A stretch of 64,000 nucleotides of DNA from Piezodorus guildinii (lineage: Eukaryota; Arthropoda; Insecta; Hemiptera; Pentatomidae): positions 170,211,341 through 170,275,340 of the forward strand of contig CM041293.1 in the NCBI GenBank assembly GCA_023052935.1. The letters are read 5' to 3'. The position numbers were made by a program, and so were the translations under genes. Below are positions 1 through 10,536 of the stretch, piece by piece; the first letter of the stretch is position 1; each line of letters opens with the position of its first letter. The notes under the pieces are model-generated. The model was not told the DNA's origin. It searched no databases and saw only the letters and a list, made by a program, of their open reading frames with translations.

Positions 1-78
1 ATACAAACATTCGCCTTTTAAGCCCTATTATACTGTTTCTATCAAAATGAAACTTAAAATAAAGTCCATTAACTTTTA

Positions 79-175
79 TAGAATAGAATAGAATAGAATA
101 TATTTTTATTTGTCTTTGGGGTATTCCCCTTACAAATAGAGCCTAGCTAGGCTATTCACAATACATTTTTTAAGT
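79..175 (-). repeat. Possible antisense retroelement 3' tail with GAATA repeats
   Basis: Four to five tandem TAGAA units are followed by TATTTTTATT and a GC-richer stretch. Read on the minus strand this is a short unique sequence ending in an (ATTCT)n tail, as seen at the 3' end of some LINEs and SINEs. No coding sequence is attached, so the family is unknown. Confidence 0.35.
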
Positions 176-176
176 A

Positions 177-180
<4 letters not shown>

Positions 181-234
<54 letters not shown>
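181..234. repeat. (TA)n microsatellite
   Basis: An almost pure run of TA dinucleotides is followed by CA and CATA units and, at about 288-303, by an A homopolymer. No gene is visible in 1-400. Confidence 0.9.
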
Positions 235-243
<9 letters not shown>

Positions 244-394
244 TACATACGCTTTTGAAATAATGATACATCTGTTCAAAATAATTAAAAAAAAAAAAAA
301 AAATTAAATAAATAAAAAAATAATCATAAAATAAGTAAAAAATTAAAAATACATATTGATAAGGATAAATTAAGTTCTTTATTTATTTCACTCA

Positions 395-722
395 TCTTAT
401 TAACTTTTATATCGAGTAGACTTTCATCAAAATGTTTGGAGCCGTTTTAAAGTAAATTGTAAAAAGGTGCAAAATGCATGGAAAAAGTAGCTTTTGGTCA
501 GCATATTTTACTAAAAAAAATAGTAGTTGTCTCAAATATGAAATTTCAGTTCCGACCACATTTTTGTTTTCGTGCTGGACTTACCATACACACACTAACC
601 ATATTGGGGGACTTATTATTTTAGACTCACGGGACATTAAAACGTGTATTTCCGTTGAAAACTGGACGATGAAAATTTTCAATAACTTCCCTTACGATAT
701 AGTCAAATATAGGTAAGTGAGT
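395..722 (+). mobile_element. Family H non-coding transposon, 3' half
   Basis: This matches the 3' half of the complete family H copy at 40810-41818. It carries the GTGCAAAATGCATGG block, the ATGAAATTTCAGTT block, ACGTGTATTTCCGTTGAAAA and a terminal AGGTAAGTGAG. The 80-codon open frame inside it (474-716) is a by-product of this non-coding repeat. Nothing else is recognised in 723-1677, although 780-850 holds a short reversed family H scrap. Confidence 0.7.
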
Positions 723-1677
723 ATCACACTATACTGAGATTTTTATAAGAACTGAGGCTGTTTTTAACACTCTCTGCTCTTGGTGTTACTTTGTGTTAAT
801 GGCCAAATGGGGCTTAAATGGGCTTTTACATTATGTAGGTTTTATTATATTTAATATATAGTATTACAAAGTACAGTATAGTTATATATTATATATATAG
901 GTAAATAAAAGTAATAGGTACATTGATCTCCATTTCTTTTGTTAGAAATATGACTGACGAAACAGTGATTATTTAGTTGATGGAAAGAAACAATGTTTTA
1001 AAGGATTAATGGAGAATATAAGAAAAAACTATATAAATGGTTGAAGGTCAAGGTAAACAAATCCGTACATCACCAACGATACAAGGAATTAAATTACGAT
1101 CAAAGGGAGAGCAGTTATATGTCTGGCTCAGAGGACAACTCCTATACCTTAATTGTAATGTTACAAGGGCGGCATAACTACATTATTCTAGGTGCTTTAT
1201 TGTTATATATAAAGCCTATCATGTAGAAATCTGCTCTGTGAGGAGAAATAAGGATGCGGTTTATACAGAATCATATAAAATATTGTTTCAATCTGTACGC
1301 GAAATTATAAAAACAATATTATGTACTGCAAAGTTTTTAACATAAATGGTTAGTTTTTATGAATCTAAAAACCAACATTTTTATTTATTCTTTCATATTT
1401 AATAATATTCTATAAAAATGGATTTTTCACTATAAAACTATATGGGATTCCTATGGAAACTAAATTAAACCTTTACAGTTTATTTTAAAATATTAAATAG
1501 TTATAAACTTAATAGAATATGAGTCTTTGTTATTTCTATAGTTTTTGAATACCTACATATCAATCAAGTTTGATGTATATGGGACAGTTAAATTTTCTGT
1601 GATCTGTACTTCATTTTACAATAAACATGACCAATTTTGATTTATTTTTTCATTTCTGTTGAAGATTAAATGTAATA

Positions 1678-2580
1678 CAGTAAACACTCTTTTTAACGAA
1701 CACGGTTATAACGAACTATCATTACGGTCCCTTGAAAAATTAATAGAAAATTATGCTTTCTTCTCGTTTATAACGAAATATTCTCTTATAACGAATTAAC
1801 GAACTACTTTTGTGGACCTCAGAATTGAATTTGTTCGGTTATTACGAAAAATAAAGAAGAAAAAAATTACAATACGTCTCGATTCCCAGTAAAGAGCGGC
1901 GCCTTTCTGTCCAAATCCTTACCTCTTCTCTCTATTCAGCTCAATTCTGTGATCCACAGTCTGTGACATTGAGGTTTCTAGAGTTTCAGCTAGTTTTTCT
2001 GTTTTTACTGCTTTTATTACTTGCTTTAATTCGAGTTTCCTGCGAGGTCAAGAGAAAATCCACTGATTTAAAAACAACTGGCGATTTTCCAAGAAGTGGT
2101 TAAAAATTGAGTTGAAATCGAAAATTTCGGAAAAATATGGGATATAAAAATCTACTCTATCAACGATTATCGCTAATAAAAATAAAATCGATGACTCCGT
2201 TGCATCTGTATCGGGGTGTGCAAACAAATATTTTTATTTCAACTTTATATGAACTGCTGTGATTTTTACATTGTAAGTTCCTTTTTAAATTTTGTATTTT
2301 TAATGATAGTTTATGTTAATCTTAAAGTATTATGTAAAATGTGAAATAAGATAGATATACCTATGTACATAGTGCATAGTTTTAACTGCTTTTGTAGTTA
2401 CTAAATAAATATGTGCCTGAAAGCAAATGTTGTATTGAAAATATTTCTTTTTAAACACCTGAATTTATACCAAGACATATAATGTACATACGATATATTT
2501 TTCGGATATAACGAATTATTTTATAACGAACAGAGAATTTTTTGGTCCCTTGGAGTTCTTTAAAACTGGAGGGTTCAATG
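1678..2580 (+). mobile_element. pogo/Tigger-like DNA transposon, internally deleted
   Basis: The element starts CAGTAAACACTCTTTT and its other end, reverse-complemented, reads CATTGAACCCTCCAGTTTT. A TA dinucleotide abuts each end (1676-1677 and 2581-2582), as expected for Tc1/mariner/pogo target duplication. Subterminal ATAACGAA motifs recur at both ends. About 2048-2205 holds a decayed coding remnant on the plus strand: KRKSTDLK, then a frameshift, ISEKYGI, a stop, and KSTLSTIIANKNKI. This resembles the CENP-B/psq helix-turn-helix that begins pogo-type transposases. The DDE catalytic domain is absent, so this is a non-autonomous derivative of about 0.9 kb. Confidence 0.72.
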
Positions 2581-2820
2581 TATATATGTGTGAAACATAT
2601 ATGTATAGTAAATTTTCTTAATAAAACACTTTATTATTAATAAATATTAATTATGAAGATGAAATGTTCTAAGTTAATTATCAATTAGAAATCTCCATTT
2701 AATGTGAAAAAGGAAAGAAAAAAGAGAATATTCATTTGTTAAACTTAAAATTAGTTTATATGCCTAGACATATTGAAAGAAGTTATCAGTATTTCCAGTT
2801 AGAAGTCAGTATTATCAAAG

Positions 2821-2962
2821 ATGGCGCTACGTGGACAGTACGGACCAATGAGGCGCGCGCACATCCCCTCCTACCCCCACCCCTACTTATCTCTTCCACC
2901 ACTTTCAGCCATCATTCTGTTTCTAGACTTCCTCTAGTGCGTCTTGTGATTCGTTGGTCAAA
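2821..2962 (+). promoter_or_regulatory. Probable promoter and 5' UTR of host gene 1
   Basis: This is a locally GC-rich island in AT-rich surroundings. A CCAAT box (2845-2849, GGACCAATGAGG) is followed by CGCGCGC, then a C-rich pyrimidine tract and several possible TCA initiators before the ATG at 2963. The ATG context GTCAAAATG fits insect start sites. The transcription start cannot be fixed from sequence alone. Confidence 0.5.
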
Positions 2963-3022
2963 ATGAGTTCCATGGTTTGCAGTTATCCCGTGTCAGAACA
3001 CTTCGATATGGAGATCGACACG
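2963..3022 (+). CDS. Host gene 1, exon 1
   Basis: Twenty codons begin MSSMVCSYPVSEHF and end ...EIDT before the donor ACG|GTAATA, in phase 0. Reading on into the intron reaches a stop four codons later, which supports splicing here. Confidence 0.65.
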
Positions 3023-6000
3023 GTAATATTTGTATAGAAATAATATTATTTAAAATATTATAATGAAGTTTCGTAACATTTTAAGTTATTTTATGAACTT
3101 GTATGCTTAGATGCTGATGGATGAACCAATGGATGAAGATACTTCTCCTTATGGAACACCCATGGTTTGGTCGCCATCGCCTGCGTTCTCTCCACCCAAT
3201 ATTGTTAATCTTCGTAAAAAGTTAGCCAATCTTACAGTGAGTTTATTTTATTTTTTTTTTTATATTTAGGATCAATCTATAATCCTTCAAAATTTAGTTA
3301 AAATTTTCGATTTTCTGTCGTGTTTTTTTTAACCTGTTATTCTCTATTCTTTCCTGAAATTGAAACCGTAGTTTTTAAGTTTTTTAAGTCAATTCTTCTA
3401 TTCAATTTGGTGGCCGGTCAATTTACTTGATAAGACAAATCACGTATATTATGATCATTTAAGACAGTAATTTTTATCTTTTTAAACTCCGACCCTTTTA
3501 CTTTCACTTACTATATATAGTAAGGGGAAGTATTGCGATCGTGAAAATTTTCGAATTCCAGTTTTCAACGGAAATACACGTTTTAGGGTCTCCTGAGTCC
3601 AAATAACCAAGTCCCGCAAAAAGGTCTGTGTGTGTGTGTGTGTGTGGTAACTGCCGGGCGGAAACGGTAAGTCCTATGAAACTGAAATTTCATATTTAAG
3701 ACAACTATACGCCCGAGACGTGACAAAACTTTTTCATCAAAATAAGCCTACCAGAAGAGGCACTTTATATCATGCATTTTGCACCTGTTTTCGATTTTCT
3801 CAAAAACGGTTCCGACGATTTTGATTAAACTCGCTATATCGATGTAAAATTTAATGGGCTTTAATATCATGTAGGTTTTATTTGGATAAAAATGGTCTGA
3901 CAGGGCTTAAATGCCGATATTTTAAATTTTCTTCCCCTAAAGTACCTTTAATTTTGTAGATTCAATAATAATTTCTAGATTATCTTGTTAACGCTGATAA
4001 AAAACTGGTAAATATATAAATTGAATAAATTCGATACCCAACTAAAGAAGAAAACAAAAAAAAATATTTTTTTTTTGCAATTTTTCATTTTTCAACATAA
4101 GAGCAGTAATATACATGTATGATATACCATTGGAAAGCTAAAGATTTTAGAAAAATTATCATCTCATACACAAGCTTTTAAAAGTTAATAGAGAGTGATG
4201 AAATGAACATAAAACTAACTGATTATTTTAGATAATAAAATAAAAGATTTTTTAATAAAACAGTTGTTTCTATATAAATTAAATTTATTTAATTCTTTAA
4301 TAGTTTCGCGTATTTTTTTGATTTTACAAATTGATGTAAGTGAAAGTCGTGTGTTGCCCGCACCAGATTTTTTGATAATGCATTAAACACTATTAAAATT
4401 GGCTAAATTTATATATAAAAATTCATATTATATGAAATTCAAAAATAAATTATAGACTTATTTTTTACTTCTCTTTTTTTCACACTTTAAATGTTTTGCT
4501 TAATCTATATTTTTTAAACAATTTTCGTCGCTGCTTAAGTAATGACTTGTAGGGATTATAATTCAAGATAATACTTCTTTTTTTTTTTACATCTTAGTTT
4601 GTGTTTAGTTCTAAATTGTAAAATAATGTTTAGTTTCAATTTTCTATTATTAAGTTTACAATTGTATTATTATATTAATTAGAGAACCATCTCATGTTTT
4701 TAAATATATTTAATATCACATTAAATAATTTATCCATATATGGTACTTAGTGTTTCGAGGTCTATACTGCCACATCTTCATAACTATTCTAGAGCAATAT
4801 TTCATTTAATCGAAGTGTATAAAAATAACAACATGGTGACAATATTCATAATGAGGACAATTTAAAAAATATATTTTTTAATGAATAGTTCTGGAGATGA
4901 GATGTTGAGGACCACGAAACGTTAAATTCAATATATAAATAGATTTATAATGTGAAAATAGAAATATTTAATCGGAAAATGTGGTTATAATTAATATAAT
5001 AATAGTGAAATTATGTTATGTAATATTTTTTTATCATTATATCATTAAAATTGGCAATAACTTCTATTTGAGGGATCACTTGTAGCTTGGTGGCTAGCAT
5101 AACAGCCTCCTATGCCATAGGTCACGGGTTTAGGTGGTCCTAGGATTTTTTAATGGTTGTAAAAAATCCTTAGTTATGCCGTCCTTCTGCGATGTAAGGT
5201 ACTCATTAAAGATCCCTATCCTAATAAAACCTGGATAGGCAAAATTGAGGACTACCTCTGTAGCATCGTCCGATTAGCAATAGTAGCATAAAGTGACAAT
5301 TAATAAACAAACAAACTTCTATTTGAAAATTAATCTTAAATCAAATTCAAAAATAAAGAGTGAGACTTATTTTTAACCTACCCTTTTCACCAGACTCTAC
5401 AGGTTTTGCTCAATGTACATTTTTCAATGCTTTTAAAACAAATTTTCTAGCTGCTTTAGTAGGTGTGTTATACAGAACAAAAATTAAGATAGCACTTATA
5501 TCATTATCCTAGTGTTATTTCATTCTGAAATGTAAAATTATCTTATGTTACATTTCGTTAAAAATTATTAATTAATTAACAACTTCTATATGAAAATTAA
5601 TATAAAATGAAATAAAAAAAATTAAGTCTGAGACTTATTTGTATCCACCCCTTTTAGCACACATAAGTTTTGCTTAATCTACATTTTTCATTTTTTTTTT
5701 TTTAAACAATTTTTCTCGCTATTTAAGTAATGTGTTGTACGAAACAATAATTATGATAATACTCCTATCATCGTCCTATTATTTTTTTCGTTCTAAAATG
5801 TAAAATTATATAATGTTTAAAAAAAAATATGTATATAAGTTTCGTAGTAAGTTTTGTTCACGGAAAAACAACCTTGAAACGTGGACTAGATCTATACATG
5901 CTTAAGGATTGTATTGATTCCCATTTAAATTCGTATAAAAAAAAAAAAAAAAAAAAAATAGGGCAAATGTTCATAACTTCTAACTTTTTTAAAAAAAAGT

Positions 6001-6349
6001 AGTTAAATGATGGCTATACAAAAAAAATAAATAATAAAAATAACTTTGGCGTTTCTTTCTTACTGTTGTTTTGATAGGGCACACTAAAAGTTTCGGTTAA
6101 TCAAAATTTTCTGATATTTTAAAAACTATTTTCTTCGTAACTAAAGAAAGGTAAAAAAAAATGAAGATACTCCTATTATCATCATAGTTTTTTTTTTTTT
6201 TTTTTTTCTACTCCTGTAATGCAATAAATTAACAGAATTAATAACCTTTGAAAGATTTCCTCGCTACTTGAGTAATATGTTGTTTCGAACTAAAATGTAG
6301 ATGATAGTCCTACCATCATTCTGAAATTTAAAATATTGTTATGTTAAAA

Positions 6350-6429
<80 letters not shown>

Positions 6430-7843
6430 TATATATAAGTTTCGGAGGGAAATTTTATTGATGACCTGTTAACAAAAAAAAAAAAAAAAATTCTTATTTA
6501 TGAAATTGAAAGTAAGTAATTGAGAATTTAAAAAAAACAAAAGCTAATTTTTGTATGAACTGATATTAGTTGGCGATTTCTTAAATAATATATCGAGGCT
6601 CAGTTTAATTCAGAAAGACACACACATTAAACATAACTAACTGCCTTGTAAGAGTTGAACTTATCATCGAACTTAAAATCGCATAAAATTAACAGCACTA
6701 AAACTATTCTACTCTTAAACGCTAATATTAACTGTATTTATTCTTAAGTGCATTCCTTGAAAGGTATTCTATTTATATATTGTTGAAATTTATAATAACC
6801 CATTTTGTAAATTATTTATAAATATTCAAGTCTTAAATCACGCAGAAAGATAATATTTATTATTTTAAACAATTTTCACTCTTTTCCTTAAGAATATTCC
6901 GTCAAATGTTATTGAAATTGTCAGTAACCGATAAATTGAAAATTCATATTAAATTAAATTAAATTAGATTTGAAAAATAAATGTGAGGCTTCTTTCTAAC
7001 CTTCATTTCCTAAAACTTTCGGTTAATCAAAATTTTCTGAGTTTTTAAAACCTATTTTTTTAGACAGTGTGTTTTTGGGAACAAAACTGAAAATAATTAT
7101 ACACCCTCCACTTCTTTATTCTGAAATATACTAAACTAACAGAGTTTTTTTTTGTTTTTTTCCTTTCTTATCTTATGCACTGCAGCCTTATTAGACTTAT
7201 AGTGCTTTGGTGAATCTGACCAAACTATAGGGGTTAATCAGTTCACACAACTTTGGATCTATAATACGGTCGCTAATAAAGTCGTTTTATCAGCGAAAAT
7301 AACGTTTTAGGTAGAAAACCATTTAAGTCTTAGACACGAAATTCATGTTACTTGTACTCGTCATATAGAAGTGTGTTCTGTATTAGTTTAAAAAATTTTC
7401 AAAAATTCCGTTTCGACATTTTTCCCTTTGCTTAAAAATTTAAGTTAAAAAATTAATGTTTTCAAGATCGAATCAATCACAGGAAGGAGGTAATGGCTAT
7501 ACTATAATCGAAAAGATAAAAAGTTTTAACTGATTGATATTTTCAGTTTTTTATTATTTTCTTAAACCAGTTTCTTCAATATTTAGGTGATCTGTTCTGA
7601 GCCCAAAAATCTGTTCTGTTGTTTTGTTTTTTATATCTGCAAAATCATTAGAACTAAGGAGAATTTTCCAACGCACGTTACATCAGTGAAGTTGACTTAA
7701 AAGGGTTCCAATCAGCCAGAAAAGTGATGGTAATGCAATTGATGGTTTAAAATTTGGGAAAGGGTAGAGAATAACTGATTAAAAAGTTATAATAATAAAA
7801 CATGCTGATCTCTATGCTCGGGTCGATTTCTATTGGATTGACT

Positions 7844-7914
<71 letters not shown>

Positions 7915-9573
7915 ACATATTTAAGTTAAATCATACTAACCTATTTTATCTTTTTCCATAGTTTAACTCCTAGCCATCTATTGCAATCACCTTCGAAAAC
8001 TCAATTATATATTGAAACACCAATGATCAGATATGGACGAGATTCTATTAGAAGCAGAATAACTCCAAAAAGACTGTAAGTAATTATTTTTTAAATTAAG
8101 TTTGTAACTTTTTTTTTTACTTTTTACCTTAAAAAAATTAACAAACATGCTCTGACATTGAATTTTATCTTTTATCAGATTTTCAACGAATTATGAAAGC
8201 AATCCGGGATCATCTGAAACCATTTCAGATTCTATTACAGGCACAATAACACCAAAGAGACAGTAAGTAATTCTTTTTTAAATATTTTTTTTAACTTACA
8301 TTTTTTTTCTACTTTATACCATAAAAAATTAACAAACGTGCTCTTACATTGAATTTTATTATTTATCAGATTTTCAACGAGTTCTGAAAGCAGTCCGGAA
8401 TCTCCTGAAGCCACTTTTTATTCTATTACAAGCACAATGACACCAAAGAGACAGTAAGTAATTCTTTTTAACTTACATTTTTTTTCTTTTTATCATAAAT
8501 CATTTAACAAACGTGCTCTTACATTGAATTTTATTTTTTATCAGATTTACAACCAGTTCTAAAAGCAATCCGGGATCACCTGAAACCATTTCAGATTCTA
8601 TTACAGGCACAATAACACCAAAGGGAATGTAAGTAATTCTTTTTTTAATATTGTTTTTAACTTACATTTTTTTTATTTTACTTTTTACCATAAAGCATTT
8701 AACAAACGTGTTCTTACATTGAATTTTATTTTTTATCAGATTTACAACCAGTTTTGAAAGCAGTCCGGAATCTCCTGAAGCCATTTTTTATTCTATTACA
8801 AGCACAATAACACCAAAGAGACAGTAAGTAATTCTTCTTTAAATATTCTTTTTAACTTACATTTTTTTGTTTACTTTATACCATAAAAAAAGTAACAAAC
8901 GTGTTCTAACATTGAATTTTACTTTTTATCAGATTTTCAACAAGTTGTGAAAGCAGTCCGGAATCTCTAACGACCATTTCAGATTTTAATAGCAGCAGGA
9001 CTACTCCAAAGATACTGTAAGTAATTCTTTTTTAAATATTGTTTTTTAACTTACATTTTTTTTTTCTTTTTTTTTTTTACTTTTTACCATAAACAATTTA
9101 ACAACCGTGTTTTAACATAGAATTTTATCTTATATCAGATTTTCAACAAGTTCTGAAAGCAGTCCGGAGTCTCCAAAAAACATTTCAGCGTTTATTAGAA
9201 GCCAAGTTATCCCAAAGAGACTGTAAGTAATTCTTTTTTAAATATTGTTTTTAACTTCTTTTTTTTTTAAACTTTTTACCGTAAAACATTTATCATACGT
9301 GTATTTACATTTTTTTTTTTTTTTTTTATCAGATTTTCAACAAGTTCTGAAAGCAGTCCGGAATCTGCAGAAAACATTTCAGAGTTTATTAGAAGCAGAG
9401 TTAATCCAAAGAGACTGTAAGTAATTATTTTTTAATTGTATATTTTAAAATTGAAAAACTAAAATTTAACAAACTTTTTTTTACATCAAATTTTATCTTT
9501 TATCAGATTTTCATCGAGTTCTGAAAGCTGTCCAGGATCTCCAGATGTTACTTCAGAAGAAGAATCAGAATAG
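2963..9573 (+). CDS. Host gene 1: spliced Ser/Pro-rich protein with a tandem exon array
   Basis: Inferred exons are 2963-3022, 3111-3236, 7962-8075, 8179-8262, 8370-8453, 8545-8628, 8740-8823, 8933-9016, 9139-9222, 9333-9416 and 9507-9573 (stop TAG). All have GT donors (mostly GTAAGTAATT) and AG acceptors. The N-terminus is acidic and proline-rich (EPMDEDTSPYGTP, SPSPAFSPPN). Exon 3 encodes LTPSHLLQSPSKTQ. Seven 28-residue repeats follow, then an acidic tail ending in EEESE. Repeats carry SESSPESP and TPKR(L/Q)F-type motifs. No enzyme domain is visible; an intrinsically disordered, phosphorylated, possibly cell-cycle protein is an inference. Exons 1-2 end in phase 0 but exon 3 needs two preceding nucleotides, so an exon is missing between 3237 and 7961, exon 3 starts elsewhere, or two genes are present. 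The family is not recognised. Confidence 0.68.
3111..3236 (+). CDS. Host gene 1, exon 2
   Basis: The acceptor TATGCTTAG is followed by 42 codons beginning MLMDEPMDEDTSPYG and ending NLRKKLANLT, then the donor ACA|GTGAGT. Only phase 0 is open and it joins exon 1 in frame. RKKL fits an RxxL destruction-box or cyclin-docking pattern, but such short motifs occur by chance. Confidence 0.65.
3500..4367 (-). mobile_element. Family H non-coding transposon, near-complete, in a gene 1 intron
   Basis: The minus-strand copy starts TCTGGTGCGGGCAACACACG and carries ACTTTCACTTAC about 20 nt in. It includes the internal TG/CA microsatellite (3626-3646) and ends with the palindrome CTATATATAG and GTAAGTGAAAGT. 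It has no ORF of note and lies between exons 2 and 3 of gene 1. Confidence 0.8.
4750..4925. repeat. Imperfect inverted repeat with CGAAACGTT-type end
   Basis: GTGTTTCGAGGTCTATACTG at about 4750 pairs with the complement of GGACCACGAAACGTTAAA near 4905. AACTATTC pairs with GAATAGTT inside the arms. Arms are about 40 bp and the spacer about 90 bp. 'Cleavage-like' CGAAACGTT ends are common in Penelope-type elements, but no coding sequence is attached, so the class is uncertain. Confidence 0.35.
5055..5290 (+). mobile_element. tRNA-derived SINE
   Basis: TTGGTGGCTAGCATAACAG resembles a tRNA A box. About 30 nt later, GGTCACGGGTTTAGG is a decayed B box. A tRNA-unrelated body follows (CTCATTAAAGATCCCTATCC, GGATAGGCAAAATTGAGGAC) and the copy ends in an AC/AA-rich tail. 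The same head occurs at 53745 and 54065, and the same body at 31890-31965. Confidence 0.6.
6343..6426. repeat. Poly(A) run followed by (TA)n
   Basis: An A homopolymer of about 25 runs into about 29 TA dinucleotides. Confidence 0.9.
7370..7800 (+). repeat. Repeat D, downstream half
   Basis: The copy carries TCAAGATCGAA, TTTAGGTGATCTGTTCTG, GAAGTTGACTTAAAAGGGTT, TTTGGGAAAGGGTAGAGAATAACTGA. These match blocks in the copies near 22690-22860 and 24040-24180. It lies in the intron just upstream of exon 3 of gene 1. Confidence 0.5.
7846..7910. repeat. (TA)n microsatellite
   Basis: About 32 TA units lie some 50 bp upstream of the exon 3 acceptor of gene 1. Length variation here could affect splicing of that exon, but this is only an inference from position. 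Confidence 0.9.
7962..8075 (+). CDS. Host gene 1, exon 3 (leads into the repeat array)
   Basis: The acceptor TTTTTCCATAG precedes 114 bp, open only in the frame that reads LTPSHLLQSPSKTQLYIE and ends ITPKR plus two nucleotides of a Leu codon. The donor is GTAAGTAATT, the same as in the following exons. An in-frame ATG (ETPMIRYG) could start a shorter protein if exons 1-2 belong to a different transcript. Confidence 0.68.
8179..9506 (+). repeat. Tandem array of seven exon-intron units (84-bp exons)
   Basis: Exons begin at 8179, 8370, 8545, 8740, 8933, 9139 and 9333, with a degenerate terminal exon at 9507. The unit length is 174-206 bp. Each exon is exactly 84 bp, starts with ATTT, ends two nucleotides into a codon and is followed by GTAAGTAATT. 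The introns are also alike (AACTTACATTTTTTT, ACCATAAA, then a polypyrimidine tract ending TATCAG), so whole exon-intron units were duplicated. Because the exons are phase-symmetric, any number can be gained, lost or skipped without a frameshift. Units 1 and 3 resemble each other most, as do units 2 and 4. Confidence 0.85.
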
Positions 9574-9860
9574 ATGTATAAGATTGTATTGAATTATCAT
9601 ATTGTACTAATACCAATTTCACCTAAAGAATGTAATAGTAAAATATGATAGTAACAGTGATATGAAATTCAAATAACGATTGTGATAGTAAAATGTATGA
9701 ATATTGCACATGTTTTATACAAGCAGTGGTATTTTTTTATGTATAGGATTTTATTGAATTAATTTGCATTCTAACTAAAAATAGTTATATTCAAAAATGT
9801 TTCATTTAAACCAAACTATATTGAGTATAAGAAATAAATATATTTTAAAGTAGTCTGTTT
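9574..9860 (+). other. 3' UTR and poly(A) signal of host gene 1
   Basis: AT-rich sequence after the TAG stop holds an AATAAA hexamer at 9833-9838. A second AATAAA lies near 9944. The 66-codon frame at 9937-10137 runs into the Jockey poly(T) and is not a gene. Confidence 0.5.
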
Positions 9861-10057
9861 GTATAAAGTAGAATATTTGTTCAAATATAGTGGTTATACG
9901 AAATAGAATGTAGGATGAGACATATGGTATCATTGTATGTCAAAAATAAACTTTTTTATTGCATTTAATTTTGTTATTGTCTTGATTATTATTAATATAT
10001 GCCTATTACAAACCTATATTCATCTTTTATCAAAAAAAAAAAGATTAAATATTAGTA

Positions 10058-10112
<55 letters not shown>

Positions 10113-10536
10113 TCGTATATATTACAATTTGTCATAATAGACAATAATAATAGTGCTACAGGATCTCATTCATACAATATTTACAATATAAACAAAAGGA
10201 AAGTCAAAGTACATAAAATAAAATAAAAATAAATAAACGTATACAATAACAAAATTTATAGACAAAATAAATACAAATAAATGAAGTTAACAAATAAATA
10301 AACAAAACATGTCACATTCATACCTATGTACAATATTTACAATCAGCTCGGGAACCCCAGACGGGGCTTGTCCCCCCACTTGTGGAAGGACAAGCAGAGT
10401 CCAAAGGATCCCAGCGCCTCCCTCTCAGCCGCATCACTGGTGAGAGCCAGCGGAAGCTAAGTAAGGGCGCCACAGCCACAATCACACCGCACATGAGAGG
10501 AGAATCTGACCAGTGTCAGAACTCCAGAATAGGTGT

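Larger units (their letters stand above)
4410..7150 (+). repeat. Several diverged copies of old dispersed repeat D
   Basis: Recognisable units lie at about 4410-4680, 5310-5545, 5575-5820, 6035-6350 and 6920-7150. They share GAGACTTATTT, a CCTTTT..CACA..AAGTTTTG/CGGTTAATC block, a CTCGCTACTTAAGTAATGTGTTGT block, and TGATAATACTCCTATCATCATCCTA followed by CATTCTGAAATGTAAAATTA. Similar units recur at 22060-22970, 23870-24200, 50830-51090 and 54900-55740. No coding potential and no clear termini were seen. The repeats fill most of the gene 1 intron. Confidence 0.6.

Noticed and set aside
5070..5135. Possible tRNA gene
   Set aside because: A/B-box-like motifs are present, but the cloverleaf is degraded and the sequence continues into a shared SINE body.
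9937..10137. 66-codon ORF with a long Phe run
   Set aside because: It reads through the poly(T) complement of the Jockey poly(A) tail; not a gene.
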